This document shows positions 20,703-33,324 of a DNA stretch of 64,000 bases, one piece after another. Under the pieces are notes generated by a model. That model had not been told where the DNA came from, did not search any database, and saw nothing but the letters and a program-made list of their open reading frames with translations. Where the stretch lies: the NCBI RefSeq assembly GCF_003573695.1, contig NC_039359.1, positions 118,551,849 to 118,615,848 on the forward strand. The letters run 5' to 3'. Source of the DNA: Papaver somniferum (taxonomy: Eukaryota > Streptophyta > Magnoliopsida > Ranunculales > Papaveraceae). Made by a program: the position numbers and the translations under genes. Positions within the stretch are counted from its first letter, which is position 1; each line of letters opens with the position of its first letter.

Positions 20703-23477
20703 TTTTAGAGTGAAACAAAACTCATTCAAGAGTCGCTTGATTAAATGTACTAGAGTCAACTTCGTATAGGTTAGCTTGAAAGTATTAGGACGTGAGACAT
20801 TACAAGTATTGCGAAGACTTGAAGAAGTGAAGAAGTAAGGAGATACAACCACAAAATCATCCTTCCACTTGAAGTTAGTGATATTTGACTTGAAATGTTT
20901 CATTCCCTAACGTATCTTTCAAGTCGTGCATATTGAAAACAAAACTGCGAAGCATGAACACTCTAGATAGACATAGTATTAAGGAATACAATACGAGGTT
21001 TATTTCTTAACCATTAAACTTTGTATATAGTACATCGACATAATCGTTTGAATGCTACTACGATTATGTATGGGTATGAGGTGAAGATTTCATCCTAGGA
21101 CACAATGTTTTACATGTGTTTTAAGGAAGTAAGTTCATGAACGTTGTTTGTGAATCGAAAAGGAAATCGCCAGGCGTTATTGGGGTTGTTATTCATTGCA
21201 TATCTTTTGAACGACCAATATGTGATATTAGTATAACCGCTCATGACTTGTTTTTGTTCTTGGTAAAACTATTCACATAAGGTCTGACTTTTGTATTGGT
21301 ATGACTTTTATTAGTGAAACCGATCTTAAGTAATCACCTGATGGTATGATCGAGTTTGTGTAGTTTGTAAGACATAACTCTGGGTAAAGGGGAACCGATC
21401 CTAGTAAGAGGTGCAACACATCACAAAGGGGAATCGATCCTTGTATGGGTTGCAGCAAGGTTTATAGCAGAAAGGGGAACCGATCCTATGGACATGTGCA
21501 ACACGTTTTTAGGAAAAGAAGAACCGATCCTATGGACATGTGCAACACATATAAGTTAGATACCATGTATATGTGGGGAACCGATCCTGGTACCTAGTCA
21601 ACCGAATTTTGGGAAGCTAGTGTGACTATGCACAGTACTCACATGGAGGTAGAACCGAAACTTGTTTTGGTAGAACCGTTAAACCCATGATTTGTGATTG
21701 AGTGTTCTTAATCAATCACATAGCTCTTGGAAGTCAGATGAACCAATTCTAAACTAGTTTTGAAGCATGGTAAATCGGTTTCAAGTGTGTAAGTATGAAA
21801 TAGTACTTACAAAGTAAGGATGTCGACACACTTTGAACACATGCATTAATGCGTATCTTTTATTGTTCAAAGATATTCCTTAACAGCTAAAAGGAAGTAA
21901 ATCCCAGGATTGAAATAAAATAAGTTAAGAATCTTTTAATTAAGGTTTTTAATTATATATATGGATAATAAGAATTAGTAATGTGCATTTGCTAGTTAAA
22001 GATTTTCCAAGGAGATTTTCGATCAATATTTTGGACAGAGCATTCTCAGGAATTATGAAACCGAATTTGGAAAAATTATTATTGAATATCTTGAGAATAT
22101 TTTCGGTTTTGGAAATTCCTTGGTTTCCAAACTTCCTTGTCTATAAATACTTGAAGTTTGCATTTCGGGCAAGCTAATCCTTCGTGACAGTAAACTTCCT
22201 CTGTTGTACTGTTACTGGTGAAGTCGCCTATTCAGAGAGGAGAGTAACCTAATTAGGCGAAATCTCTTACGGCCGCTCAATTTAAAGTCTTCGTTGGGAT
22301 TGAGAAGCTCTACGAGTACCGTTGGTGGGAAACAAGATAATTGCGGTTTATTTTTTGTTTTCGATTGATTTGATTGACTAACGGTGGTTGAACTTTGATT
22401 GCACCGAGTTTGTTTATGCTTGAAAATATTCTCTTCTGATATAAGATTCACTCAAACTAGTTCGAAGTTTCGACAGGGATCTTTAGACTGTTGTTAGTGC
22501 TAAAGACGATCTTGTGATAATTCATTGTTAACAGACTCCGCTCTGTGTGTGATTGATCACAAGAGATTCAAATAGTTGAGTGCAGGTGTTTCTTGAAGAT
22601 CTAAGAAGATTTGAAAACAAAGAAGAGATCGAAGATTTCTGACTTGGTTATATAAATCTTTGGTGCGCACAATACTTGTTTCGGTAAAAAGAGGATCCAA
22701 CTATAATCGGTTTATCCTTGTGGTAGATTGGATTGATTAGTTGAGTAGATCGGCATCAATACGGTTCTTTGTGATTAAAAGTATTGATTGCAAAATCTTA
22801 ATGATTACCTTGGGTAATTGAACATAAGATAGATCTAAGAACCTGACGAAAGAGTTTATGTTAAGATAAACAGAAGAGCCTTTGTCCGACTCATATCACT
22901 TGGTTGAAGAGAGTTGATACCAAACAGATTTGTTGTTCCTTTACTGTTTGGAATACGAACCAAAGGAATTGTTCCAAGTACGTGACTTATTCATAAGTTG
23001 GAGGCATGGGAATACAAACGGAACTAGGTGAACTATAGGTTTAGTTGCTTGGTCTCAACTATACGAAGTTGGTATTATTTTGTATAGCGGCTTAATCATG
23101 AGATTATTCAATTCTGGACAAGGTCCCGGAATTTTTCTGCATTTGCGGTTTTTCTCGTTAACAAAATCTTGTTGTGTCATTTAATTTATATTTCCGCAAT
23201 ATAATTGTTTTATTATAATTAAAGTAAATTACACAAACGTTAATTCATATTTACTTGATAAGCAATCCTATTGTGTTTGGTTAAGTCCGAACCTTTGTAT
23301 CAAGTAAACATACTTCGTTGTTGTATTGTCTCGATCTCGTATCCATAGACGATCACACGATGTGTGAACCGGTTAGTTGTGTTGTCGACTCAGTCCATAG
23401 ACAATCACTTTCGGAGAAAGGACTTATAGGAGGAAATGTTTTAGCTTGAGGTATATTTGGGTACCCTCGTCTTTTCA
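20703..23477 (+). mobile_element. 3' LTR of family C Sirevirus-like element
   Basis: The LTR starts TTTTAGAG (the expected TG mutated to TT) and ends CTCGTCTTTTCA (2775 bp). Compared with the 5' LTR it lacks about 65 bases just after TTAGAG, up to the next TTAGTG, so the loss lies between short repeats. The TATA box is at about 22142. The flanks are CTTTG at 14014-14018 and CTTTC at 23478-23482, a 5-bp target duplication with one change. Confidence 0.92.
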
Positions 23478-23915
23478 CTTTCTAATATTCTTAGAGCTTT
23501 GTACACCTCCAGAGTATCTCCTACAATAGTTCAATCATCCAAATACCAGGCTTGGAGTTCAAGTTTACATTGAGAAACAATTTGAATTACCAAGGGATGT
23601 AAAGTCAAGGAAAATAGCAGTTGACTTAATTAGACACCTTGTGCAGATGAGAGAATGGATCCGTTGTATAATTTTGAAGGTGGGGTAACTCAACCCATCT
23701 GGAGATGCTTGGGAATAGAGTCTCACTTCTCTCAACATTGTAGTTGTATCTACCATATTAAATGCATTACCTAAAATCAATGAGCAGCATTGTCAAGTTG
23801 ATGTGACTACCTTTAGTCTTTAGGAGTTTGTTGACTAGGTGGATATCATACCTTCACCCCCTACCCACCACCCCCATAGGGATACTCAACCCAAATTGGT
23901 AAATCTATTCCCTTC
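23478..23915 (-). pseudogene. Second non-LTR reverse transcriptase fragment (copy 1, right half)
   Basis: The minus strand matches 31735-32130 of the better-preserved copy. It includes the LTMLLID-type block before the active site, the QGV block and the region up to the aspartates, but it has frameshifts and a deletion where QQGDPLSPLLF should be. Upstream it joins exon 8 of the At3g27390-like gene in the same orientation, near 23890-23920. Since the RT copy at 32130 shares only the phrase TTACCAATTTGGGTT there, the exact border is uncertain. Confidence 0.7.
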
Positions 23916-26102
23916 AAAATGTATTCTTTCGTATCAATAAGTCCTCCATGGAGAAGAACCCGGCCATTTACCTCACAAGATCGGAACAACCAGTCCCACA
24001 CCTACAACACATATTTAAAGTGAGAATGTGGCTGACAACAGTTTGTATAAAGAGTTCCGATACTGAATTTTAGTACCTGGATTGGTTTTAATTGTTGGAT
24101 ACCCCACTTCAACCTCAACTTTTCTGAAACCAACTTCGACCCGGCGGAGATAATTTTCTCGCAGTTCTGACAATGATTGTTATCCTTCTCCATTGAGATT
24201 GTTCTCCCAGGGAGACTTGAACTGGTTTTCATGTTTCTACGGTATTTCGGCCTGGCTGTCACAACGACTGTGACTCAGCATCGAATAAATAAATATATGT
24301 GCAAAGATAATCACACGTTCAATAGAAAATTTGGTTTGAAAAATCAAAAATTTTGGTATACACAGAAGCTGGAAGAAGATTCATGTGATGTAACTCACTT
24401 CCCCATCAGAAGAGTTATTGCCACCATTCCGAGTAGAACAACCAACACTTTTATCCTACCCCGATGGAGTCATCGGTGTGTGGCCGTCAATTCTTGTTCC
24501 ATGGTGGTGTTAGTTTCCAAAACCAATTTTTAAAGAAAATGTACACTAAATTCTCGCTTGAGAGCAATAACTAATCAGAAAAATACCTGGGGGAGGCAGG
24601 ATCCTTCTCTAAAGTAAAGCAGTCATTTGTATATTCATCAAACAGAGAAATCACGGATACAATGTAAGTAAGCCCCATCCTTATAGAGTTTTCCTGATAC
24701 ACAATTTGTAATTGATATTCAAATGCAGACCAAAATTGCATGAATCCATAGAAGTAAAAAAGAATCCAAAATAAATTCAAGTGGGAACGGGATATATGAT
24801 AGATACTACAAACCTGATGGACAATAACTCCGGCATATAATCCTAAAAAGAAGCTGCTGAGGAAAGAACTGATAAAAGCTGCCACTACTGCTATAGGCCA
24901 TAAGATGATGGCAAGACCAGCAAATGGGACGCATACTGATTCCACGAATTGCCCTTTTCGTCCAACCAAATCTTCCAGTAACCTGTTCCATCCTTTAACC
25001 AACATGTAAGGGCTTTTCCACAATGCAACAGCCGTGATTATAGTGACATCTACAGGAATAGCCAGGAGACTGACTACTAAACAACTTGGCCGCTTCAGTA
25101 ACCTACCAACAAGAAAACAATGGCACGAATATGAATGAGTATTTTGGCTTAGTCTCAACAGTGGAATAGAAGATACCAACGGTTTGTTCCATACTTGATA
25201 TCCATTGGCTTTTCATCGTCACGAATTTGTTCACTCAGTTCATCCATGAAAGAGAAGTATGAATGGAAGCAGAAGTCCGTGAAATCTTCCACGGTCATAC
25301 AACCCCCTTTAATAGTGCTCCAAGAGCCGTCCTGACATATTTATGAATTCGTAACCAACTTAGTAGTAGTTCATGATCGAGATGGATATAGTTATGCAAT
25401 CATGTCTATTAGCATAATGGAATAGAAAATCTTACATAAAAGTAATGGCAAGCTTTTTCCATGACATTCTTCCCTGTGGCTTCAAATGTTGCGATTAAGG
25501 GATTGAAAAACCCGTAACCAATACCAAGTAGAAGGTTTGCAACGATTCCAATAACAGGCCAAATGACCAAAGGTAGAGGCAAAGAAACCAATACAAAAAT
25601 CTTCAAAGTTAACCCAAGCCTCTTCGTTCTGCACCAACATTATAAACAGGGATAAACGGTAAAGCAAGATGAACATCTGGGGTTTAATTGAAACTAGGTA
25701 GTTTAGCTAAAACGGAGGCAAAAACTTGAGAGGAACAAAGATTCATACTTTATTACACAGTAGTAAGTCCATATGAAATGTGCAGGCCAAAGTCCAATTA
25801 TCACGGCTGAATTCTCTGCAAAGACAATGCTAGCAACAGCAGGACCAACCAATGCAGCTGTAACATTAAGAACATAAGTATCAGAAACAGAAAAATGATC
25901 ATGTTGGCCGCAACCAAAGTTCAAAGCTTGTTATAAGAAGGCTACTTAATGTGCTCAAAGATGCAAGAAAAAGGGAATAGGCTTTTTAGTTTGATCATAT
26001 GAAGTACCTTTGATAAGGCCGAGAACAAGGAGCAATAGGAAGATAGGCACGAAGGATATAAAACTTCCATAACTTCACGAGACACCTAACTGGAACTTCC
26101 AT
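23916..26102 (-). pseudogene. At3g27390-like plant membrane protein gene, truncated and frameshifted
   Basis: Eight exons can be placed by GT/AG borders and matching codon phase: 26102-26008, 25857-25749, 25628-25436, 25331-25195, 25102-24814, 24693-24587, 24251-24077 and 24001 to about 23916. They encode several hydrophobic membrane segments (IFLLLLVLGLIKG, ENSAVIIGLWPAHFIWTYYC, LVIWPVIGIVANLLLGIG, FAGLAIILWPIAVVAAFIS) and the family blocks GFFNPLIATFEATG, LWKSPYMLVKGW, LEDLVGR and SLFDEY. The family is plant-wide and uncharacterised, so no function is assigned. The start codon at 26102 fits the family. Exon 1 has one extra T in its TTTT run after LWKF; without it the phase into exon 2 is correct. 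The C-terminal third is missing because exon 8 runs into an RT fragment. Confidence 0.85.
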
Positions 26103-26660
26103 TAATCAGTTAAAAGCAAGTAGCTAAGACGAATTAAGAGCCAGAGAAACTGAAATTACAAATGAGGAAAAACAAGCAACGTGAGTAAGACTATTAAATT
26201 TGTGCATAGACAGAATCAGACGGGAAAAAATCTTGGTATAGAAAAAGAAAAATGGGAAATAGTGAGAGTCATGGAGGTGTATGTTTGCGTGGCGAGAGAA
26301 GGCGGGCTGAAAATGACACGTATGTTAAAAGTGTGAGTGTGGTGTTCGTGATAACTAACTAAAAATAAATGGAGCGTACTGTAGTGGGCCTAGTGGATTT
26401 TGCCTTCCGGGGGAACTGTTCAACTGCCACAACAATAACAACTTTATTGTTTCTAATTTTTCTGCTGAAGCCTCCGGACCATGATTCGCCGGTTAACAAC
26501 TACTCGGCATCTCTCGTTCTTCGGTTTCGCAAATTAAGTTTCGTCAAGTGTAGTCTACACAAATAACCTTTCGTGTGATGAGTGATGATGACGTATAAAA
26601 AGTGGAAATTGAATAAATATCCCAAGAATTGTTTTAAAACATGGCGTGGAAAGTAACACG
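26103..26660 (-). promoter_or_regulatory. Presumed upstream region of the At3g27390-like gene
   Basis: No coding sequence was recognised. This is the 5' flank of the minus-strand gene and likely holds its promoter and leader, but I see no clear TATA box or motif to mark. A short plus-strand ORF at 26369-26566 has no known feature. Confidence 0.4.
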
Positions 26661-26670
26661 AGCTTTTGAC

Positions 26671-26785
26671 TTTATCTGCGAAAGTCAAGCGAATAGTCAA
26701 CTTTAGACAACCCTCTTCGAATCCATTCACCCTACCTACGAAAGTCAAGCGAAAAATCAACTTTATTCAACCCTTCTCAGATCCC
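26671..26785 (+). repeat. Two-copy direct repeat upstream of LINE
   Basis: CGAAAGTCAAGCGAA followed by a TCAACTTTA...CAACCC tail occurs at about 26680 and again at about 26739, roughly 60 bases apart. It may belong to the LINE 5' untranslated region. Confidence 0.55.
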
Positions 26786-27493
26786 GTTACCTTTTCTTGT
26801 TTTGCATCAATCACCGTCTAATTCAATTTTTATGTCTTCTCTTGTCCTTCTAGTTGTCGCTTTCCACTCCAATTTTTACCTGTTTTTAATTTGCTAAACC
26901 TAATTTCTTCATCCTTATCCTTTAGTTATAAATTTGTTTATTTTAATTTTTCCCTTTTTTTTGATGTACTAGAATCTTACAAGTTTTGAGGTTTTCTTCT
27001 CTTAACCTTGTTGTTTGATTCTGATTCCCTGTTTATTGATTTTAATTTATTTCATGTCTTCTTTGATATCTTGTTCACAGTTGTGCAACTTTAAAGCCTG
27101 GTTGTCAGCATCAGAGGTTGCATCTATGTCTATCATCTTCAATTGGCTCACTTTTCATTGGGTAAAGATTTGTTGGCTTAACTTATATGCAGTGGTGCAT
27201 CTTTATTATCTTATTACTCGACTTCTACTCTCAATTGATACGTGGAACTTCAAGAATATCTACATAAACTTTAATTCTTGGCATCACACCATAACATCAA
27301 TTGAAACAACACGTGTTCATCATTTCTATTACTCACTTGCTCTTTTATCAATACTCATTAACACTTATCATCGAAATATCAGCATCATCTTTACACCTAC
27401 CTACTCTGAATTTTCTTTAAATACCTTCTCAAACTGGTTTCTTCAATTACCTTTTAATTATCTTTCTCTGCGGCTTTTGTTTCACCTTCTTAC
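26786..27493 (+). mobile_element. Probable 5' untranslated region of LINE copy 2
   Basis: T-rich sequence with no recognised protein. The open frame at 27015-27545 is hydrophobic and matches nothing I know, except that its last codons (from the ATG at 27494) fit the start of LINE ORF1. Confidence 0.4.
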
Positions 27494-28762
27494 AATGTCT
27501 GATTACATCAATAACTCTCTCAACAAACGGAAGGTATCAATTTAGCAGATCATCCTGAAAAGGAAAGAGTTGTAACTCACTCTACTACAACTCTCTCTCA
27601 ACTCTCCCAAGGTATTAAAGATTGGAAAATTTGTTTGGCTGGTAAACTATATGCTCCGGGAATCATGTTGTGGCAAAATGTTAAAAAAGCTGCTTGTTTC
27701 ATATGGCCTCATCTCAAAAGGGATAATCAATGGCAGCTTATGGTGAGATTTCTTGAACCTAATATTTTCGCAATTCGATTTTGCACAACATATTATAAAG
27801 ATGCTATCTTGTTTGGAGGAACATGGAATTTTGATGGTTATCTCATAGTTCTTAGAGACTGGCACCCTTCCTATCCATATCATAAATTGAACTTTGACAC
27901 ATTACCCTTTTGGATGGAGTACAAATATCTACTACCGGAAATTACATATCCAGAAATCCTTACCCTCTTTGGTAATATTATGGGAGAAACTATTGTAGTT
28001 GAGCCTGATGGTGTCCACCCCACTGCTTCCAACAAATTCAGAGCACTAGTTAAGGTTCAGATAACTACCCCCATGATAAAAGGAATTCATGTTGCCAATG
28101 CTGCAAGAGTTACAATATGGGTTGGCTTCTTTTTTGAAAAACATCGTTACAAACTATCTGATGAATGTAAAGCCCTATCTCATGATACTAGACTTTATGC
28201 AGATCGAAAGAATAAGAGAATGCATATGGAAATAATTGTAATAAATTTTGGTCCTGCTTTGGAGCCAGTTGATTTACCTGACAGAAACCCTCAACAATTG
28301 GCTAATCTTTTTATACAACGTGGTCATCAAATAAGATCTTTCTTACGAAAACCTATTACTGTTCATCTTGGTACTTTATATGGAATGCATATCTCTTATT
28401 TTACTGCTACAGATTCTCAATCTGATTCCTCAGTTGCACCACCTAATAAAGCAATATCTCATTCTAATAATGCTTTAGTTCCTGTCAGCTCTAATCCTGG
28501 AGTTGGATGTCGTACTTTCACTCGTCGAAAAAAAAGAAGAAATATGAATATTGTTGTTCTCTCGGATGATGAGTCAGATCAGATTACTACTAATGACCAA
28601 GCATCTACTAGTCATCATCACAATGTACCTGCTCAAGCCTCCACCAGCTACCTGCCTTATCAACAATCATTAATTGAGCCGATGAGAGGAAACCGATATT
28701 GGGAAATAAAACCCAATATTTATTATGATCCATCTTCTTTAGACATGGATGTAAGGAATTGA
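27494..28762 (+). pseudogene. L1-type LINE ORF1 (DUF4283 RNA-binding protein)
   Basis: The likely start is the ATG at 27494 (MSDYINNSLNKRK). A single-base shift near 27530 moves into the main frame, which is then open to 28762. The main part has the DUF4283 layout of plant L1 ORF1: GKLYAPGIML, FAIRFCTTYYKDAILFGGTW, NFDGYLIVLRDWHP, then FWMEYKYLLPE and NIMGETIVVEPD. The CCHC-knuckle position (FEKHRYKLSDECKALSHD) keeps one Cys and His but not the full set. The C-terminal part is basic, then Ser/Gln-rich. In intact elements this protein binds LINE RNA. It is the best preserved LINE frame in the window, followed after 135 bases by ORF2. Confidence 0.82.
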
Positions 28763-28897
28763 TTTCTTAATCGTAACCTCACTGATGCTGATCAGTAGGT
28801 ATTTTTAATCCCTTTTGATCTTTTTTTTATCTGGAATTTGACTTTCCTCATTTTCACGTTACTTCTTGTATTATCTTACTTTCACCCTTCTCTAAAC

Positions 28898-31427
28898 ATG
28901 AAACTCCTTTCTTAGAATTATCAAGGGTTTGGAAACCCTTCTGCGCGTGATTACCTTCACTTTTGTATTAGTAAATATAATCTAGATATTTTTTTTTTGT
29001 CCGAAACCAAAACTCGGGATTCAAAAATGTATTTTTACTTACAATAATTTAAATATCCTAATTTCTGGCATACACCTTCTGTTGGTTTGTCTGGTGGCAT
29101 ATCTATAGCTCAGAAACTAGGTATTGGCCTTGAAATTATGCATACAGCTAGGCATAACATACATGCCATTTTGTATACTCACTCGCATCATATCCTGATA
29201 TCTTAATAAGTTGTATGCATGGAGCTCATGACCCAACTGAAATTCAACAACAATGGCAATGTTTACAAGAAATGCAACCTCATGTGGACTTGTCGTGGAT
29301 TTTAACTGGTAATATTAACATCACACTGAATGATTCAGAAATCTAGAGTTCTCACAACTCTCATCACCAACACTCTAGATTAGTTAGACCTATTATTCAG
29401 CAATTAGGTTTAATTGATTTAGGATTTTCGGGATCTACTACAACTTGGTCTAACCACATAACTGATAATGCTCATACTGCTGCTAGATTATACAGAGATT
29501 TGGTTAATGTTTTATGGATGAATAGTTATACTACATCTTTTCTTCAACATATTCTACCTGCTTCTTTAAATCATTCACCGATTCTATTGTCAACTTGTCG
29601 AGACTTTCGTCCAACAGTTCCTTTTCGTCTTTGCAGATGTTGGTTTTCTCAAGCTTCATGTTCTGATACCGTCAAAAATAGTTGGAATCACACTGTTTTT
29701 GGATCTCCTTCTTATCAGCTCACTTCTAAACACCATTATACCAAATATAGACTTCAGCTTTGGAAAAAGAGTCTTTTAGCAACATTGAATCTAGAATATA
29801 TTCAATACATCAAGAACTTCAACATTTTACCAGCTTAAACTTACCCTCTTCTCATCCTACCATTATTAATTTCACTACTCTTGAGAATTTTCTATCAATT
29901 CGGAAATACTTTTATATACAGAAAGATGGTACTCATGTACATGATGCGGACAGAAATACATCTTATTTTAATTCAACTGCAAATTACGACAAGAAAAGAA
30001 ATCAAATAGATGCAGTTCAAGATTCATTTGGTATTTGGCATGATTCTGCATATGAGATTGAAAATACCCTTCTTCAACATTTCTCCAATATTTCGAAAAC
30101 TACCACAGTAACAATATTATCATTGCACATTCAAAACAATATTATCATTGCACATGAAAACATTGTTCTCCAACTTATCTACGGAATCTCCAATATATTC
30201 TTGATCAGTTTATTAAGGCTTCAGGGAAAGTAGTGAATCTGCAAAAATCAACTATTTTCTTTAGTAAAAATGTTTCTTTTTCTCTCATGAATCATTTTAC
30301 TAACATTATTCATATGAAAATTATGGTCCTTGGTGAAAAATATTAAGGTATACCTTTACTGCTGCATCGTTCAAGAACAAAGAACTGTCAGCCTATTTTG
30401 GAGCATATGTCTGAGAAACTTCAAGGATGGAGTAGCAAAATAATCAACCAAGATGGTAAGACAACTCAATTTAACTCAATTCTAAGTACAATGAGTATGT
30501 ATCATATGCAAGTCTTGAAATTAACCGATACAATTATACATCAAATGGATCAAATTCAGAGGAATTACTGGTGGAACAGTTTTTTGAACCATCAGAATAG
30601 ACACCTTATATCTTGGTCCAAAATGAAGATGCCTAAATGATTAGGGGGATTAGGTCTGAAATAACTACATGATTACAACTCTGCTATGTTAGAAAATTTA
30701 GCATGGAATATCATTCATAACACAGATGATTCTTATGTACAATTGTTAAAGTCAAAATATTTTCCTTATCATGATCTCAAACATGAACCTCCATTGATAA
30801 CAAAAACTCTAGTTGGATTTGGCAAAACATTATGTGTGGTATTCAGATTGTTCAGCAGTTCAGTAAGTAGCAGGTGGGTGATGGCTCAACTATCAATATA
30901 CGGAAACACAATTGGATCCCAAGTGACACATCAACTTTATTTTCTTGGAATGATCTTAACACTAATGATATTCAATGGTCATCTCAACTTATCATTTCAG
31001 ATATGGTTGAATGGAATGTTCAACAACTTCATCAATTATTCACTCCTCTTCAGGTGCACTCTATCTTAACTATCCCCTTAAATCTGCAATCACATGATAA
31101 GTTAATATGGCTTTTGTCTTCAACTTGTGTATTCTCAACTGCTTCAACTTATCACCATTTATGTAATATTAACTCTCCATAAACACCCTTTCCTTAAACA
31201 AGAGTTATTGGTTGAAGCTCTGGAAGTTAAAAATTCCATTCAAGTTGCAGATTTTTAAGTGGAAGGTTATACATAATGCACTACCTGTTAAGGCTAATTT
31301 ACATCATACAACTGATAATGATGATATTTGTTTCCTCTATAATAATCATCAGGAAGAAGATATAAATTATTTATTTTTTACATGTCCTTTTGTTATTGCA
31401 ATATGGATAGCTTGTTTTTCATGGTGA
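28898..31427 (+). pseudogene. L1-type LINE ORF2 with RT core deleted (copy 2)
   Basis: The ATG at 28898 is followed at 28913 by TAG where the conserved Trp of the endonuclease start is expected (then NYQGFGNPSARDYL). Endonuclease blocks (FLSETKT-like, GLSGGI, ILTGNIN, LIDLGFSGSTTTW, HSPILL) follow with many stops. The linker (FSNIESRIYSIHQEL, DRNTSYFNSTANY) lies at 29760-30110. The fingers/palm with the YxDD site are absent. After about 30165 the frame resumes at ILDQFIKASGK, with thumb blocks and a zf-RVT block at 31212-31427 (NNDDICFLYNNHQEEDIN-type, one Cys lost). A 21-base duplication (AACAATATTATCATTGCACA) at 30111 and 30138 marks the deletion junction. Confidence 0.82.
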
Positions 31428-32610
31428 AATACATTCGAGAACTCCCGTGCATTTGTGTAAAAGAAAAACTTCAGCCTGTGGGGTCATGTAGCTTGTTGAC
31501 AGCATCCATAAGCTGAATGGTTTTGTTCACCCTTCCCATGACTATGTTGCTATTGAAATGGGTGTTTAAACTCACAAGACCTCCTATAGATTTCACCCCC
31601 ACCAACTGGTCTGCTAATATTATTGGAAATAACACTTTTAGCTAAGCTTGTAGGATCAATGTCTGGCCAAAAAAGCTCAGTCTTGCTAATGTTGAGGTGA
31701 AACCCCTTAGTTGTACCTTCACTTTGTAATATTCTTAGGGCTTTGTACACCTCCGGAGTATCTCATACAATAGTTCAATCATCCAAATACCAGGCTTGGA
31801 GATCAAGTTTACATTTAGAAGCAATTTGACTCACCAAGGGATGTAAAGTCAAGGAAAATAGCAGTGGACTCAATGGGTCACCTTGTTGTACACCTTGTGC
31901 GGATGAGAGAATAAATTCATTGTAGTATAATTTTGCCAGGTAGCGTAACTCAACCCATCTGGAGATGCTTGGGGACCAGAGTCTCGATTCTCTCAACATT
32001 GTAATTGTATCTACCATATTGAATGCATTACTGAAGTCAATGAGCATCATTGTCAAGTTGTTGTGACTACCTTTAGTCTCTAAGAGTTTTTTTAACTGAG
32101 TGGAGAATACATTCACCCCCTATACCTAACCCAAATTGGTAATTTCCTAGATATCATGCCATTTGCTTACCCACGAATGTTGTTGTTATTTTTTAACAGA
32201 ACCTTCTCCAGGTTGTACATACAACTATAGGTCTATTTACCTCCTGGTTTCATTAGAGGTGTCTGAGTGGCACTAGCAATGTATTCCCCTAATTTTGTAG
32301 GGCATGTACCTGCTAACCACAGATTAATTACACCTGCAATGGATGTCAGTAACAACAACAACTGCTCAACTCAGGGCATCTAACAAATAATGTGTTCTTA
32401 GTCCATCCCTTGCACATGAGGTGCCTTTAGGGAAACTCTCAATTGTACCCAAAACATCCTTGGCATCAGTTGTAATAGAAGCAAGTTCAATGGATTATAA
32501 GAAATATCATGTGGTACTGGCAGTGCACTTGGATGCTTTTGGTTAAGTTCTGAAAATGTATCTGTATTGGCTAAAGCAATAACACTTGAAGAGATAATTT
32601 TAATGGATGA
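31428..32610 (-). pseudogene. Second non-LTR reverse transcriptase (best copy)
   Basis: The minus strand from 32610 holds a reverse transcriptase of the plant family with blocks LTMMLIDFSNAFNMVD, SISRWVELRYLAKLYY, GVQQGDPLSPLLFSLTLHPL and the catalytic YLDD at 31775-32116, followed by GFHLNISKTELFWPDI at about 31690. Upstream parts toward 32600 are decayed. Stops and a shift after YLDD separate the halves. Its C-terminal end meets the end of the L1 ORF2 tail to tail at about 31430, as in the two other copies. Its 5' side is interrupted at 32610 by a Sirevirus LTR. Confidence 0.82.
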
Positions 32611-33324
32611 TGTTAGAGCACTGCTCGGTCGAACTCGCAAGTTTTGATATCTCAAGCTTGTTGTCAAATTTAGTCGCACAAAACTATATCTTGATTTATA
32701 GTCTACATTTAGTCAAGTATCAGACTAGGAATATAAGTGTGCAGTTGAGTATCAGGCATCACTGAATCAACTATTGAAGACGAAGATCAACCGAAGACAT
32801 CTGGAGAACTTCATCAACAAAAGGTATGTGAAGACCGAACCATTCTATTTACTCACATGATCACCATTCTATCTTTATGAGACTAAGTAGTATGGCTATG
32901 TGGACTTTAAACATTGCATATAAGAAGTTTCGAGTTAAGCTTGTCTTGTTGAAATCTCAAAATATGATTCAAGCAATAGTCATTCATATACTTGATGAAT
33001 TTAGTTAAGAACAATTTATTGTTTGTGAACAAATTCATGACTCAAGTTGATCATTTGAAAATACCCCGAGCGATGATATTCGCCATTGATGTTATTTGGT
33101 AATGTTTCGAATTGATTATAAGAGAGATATAGAACTACTGAAAATATGGATACAGGACAGTACACGTACCAGCTTAACTGTATTGGTTCCATATCAGTGG
33201 TATTCATAGATATAGTTCACATACCGGCGTAGCTCTCGTTCAGTAACGGCTCATGGTACACGTACCCAGTACGCGTACTAAAACAACTTGAGTTCGTGAA
33301 TTGGCTTGTGGTACACGTACCCAA

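Noticed and set aside
24177..24533. 118-codon plus-strand ORF
   Set aside because: Lies opposite exon 7 and adjoining introns of the At3g27390-like gene.
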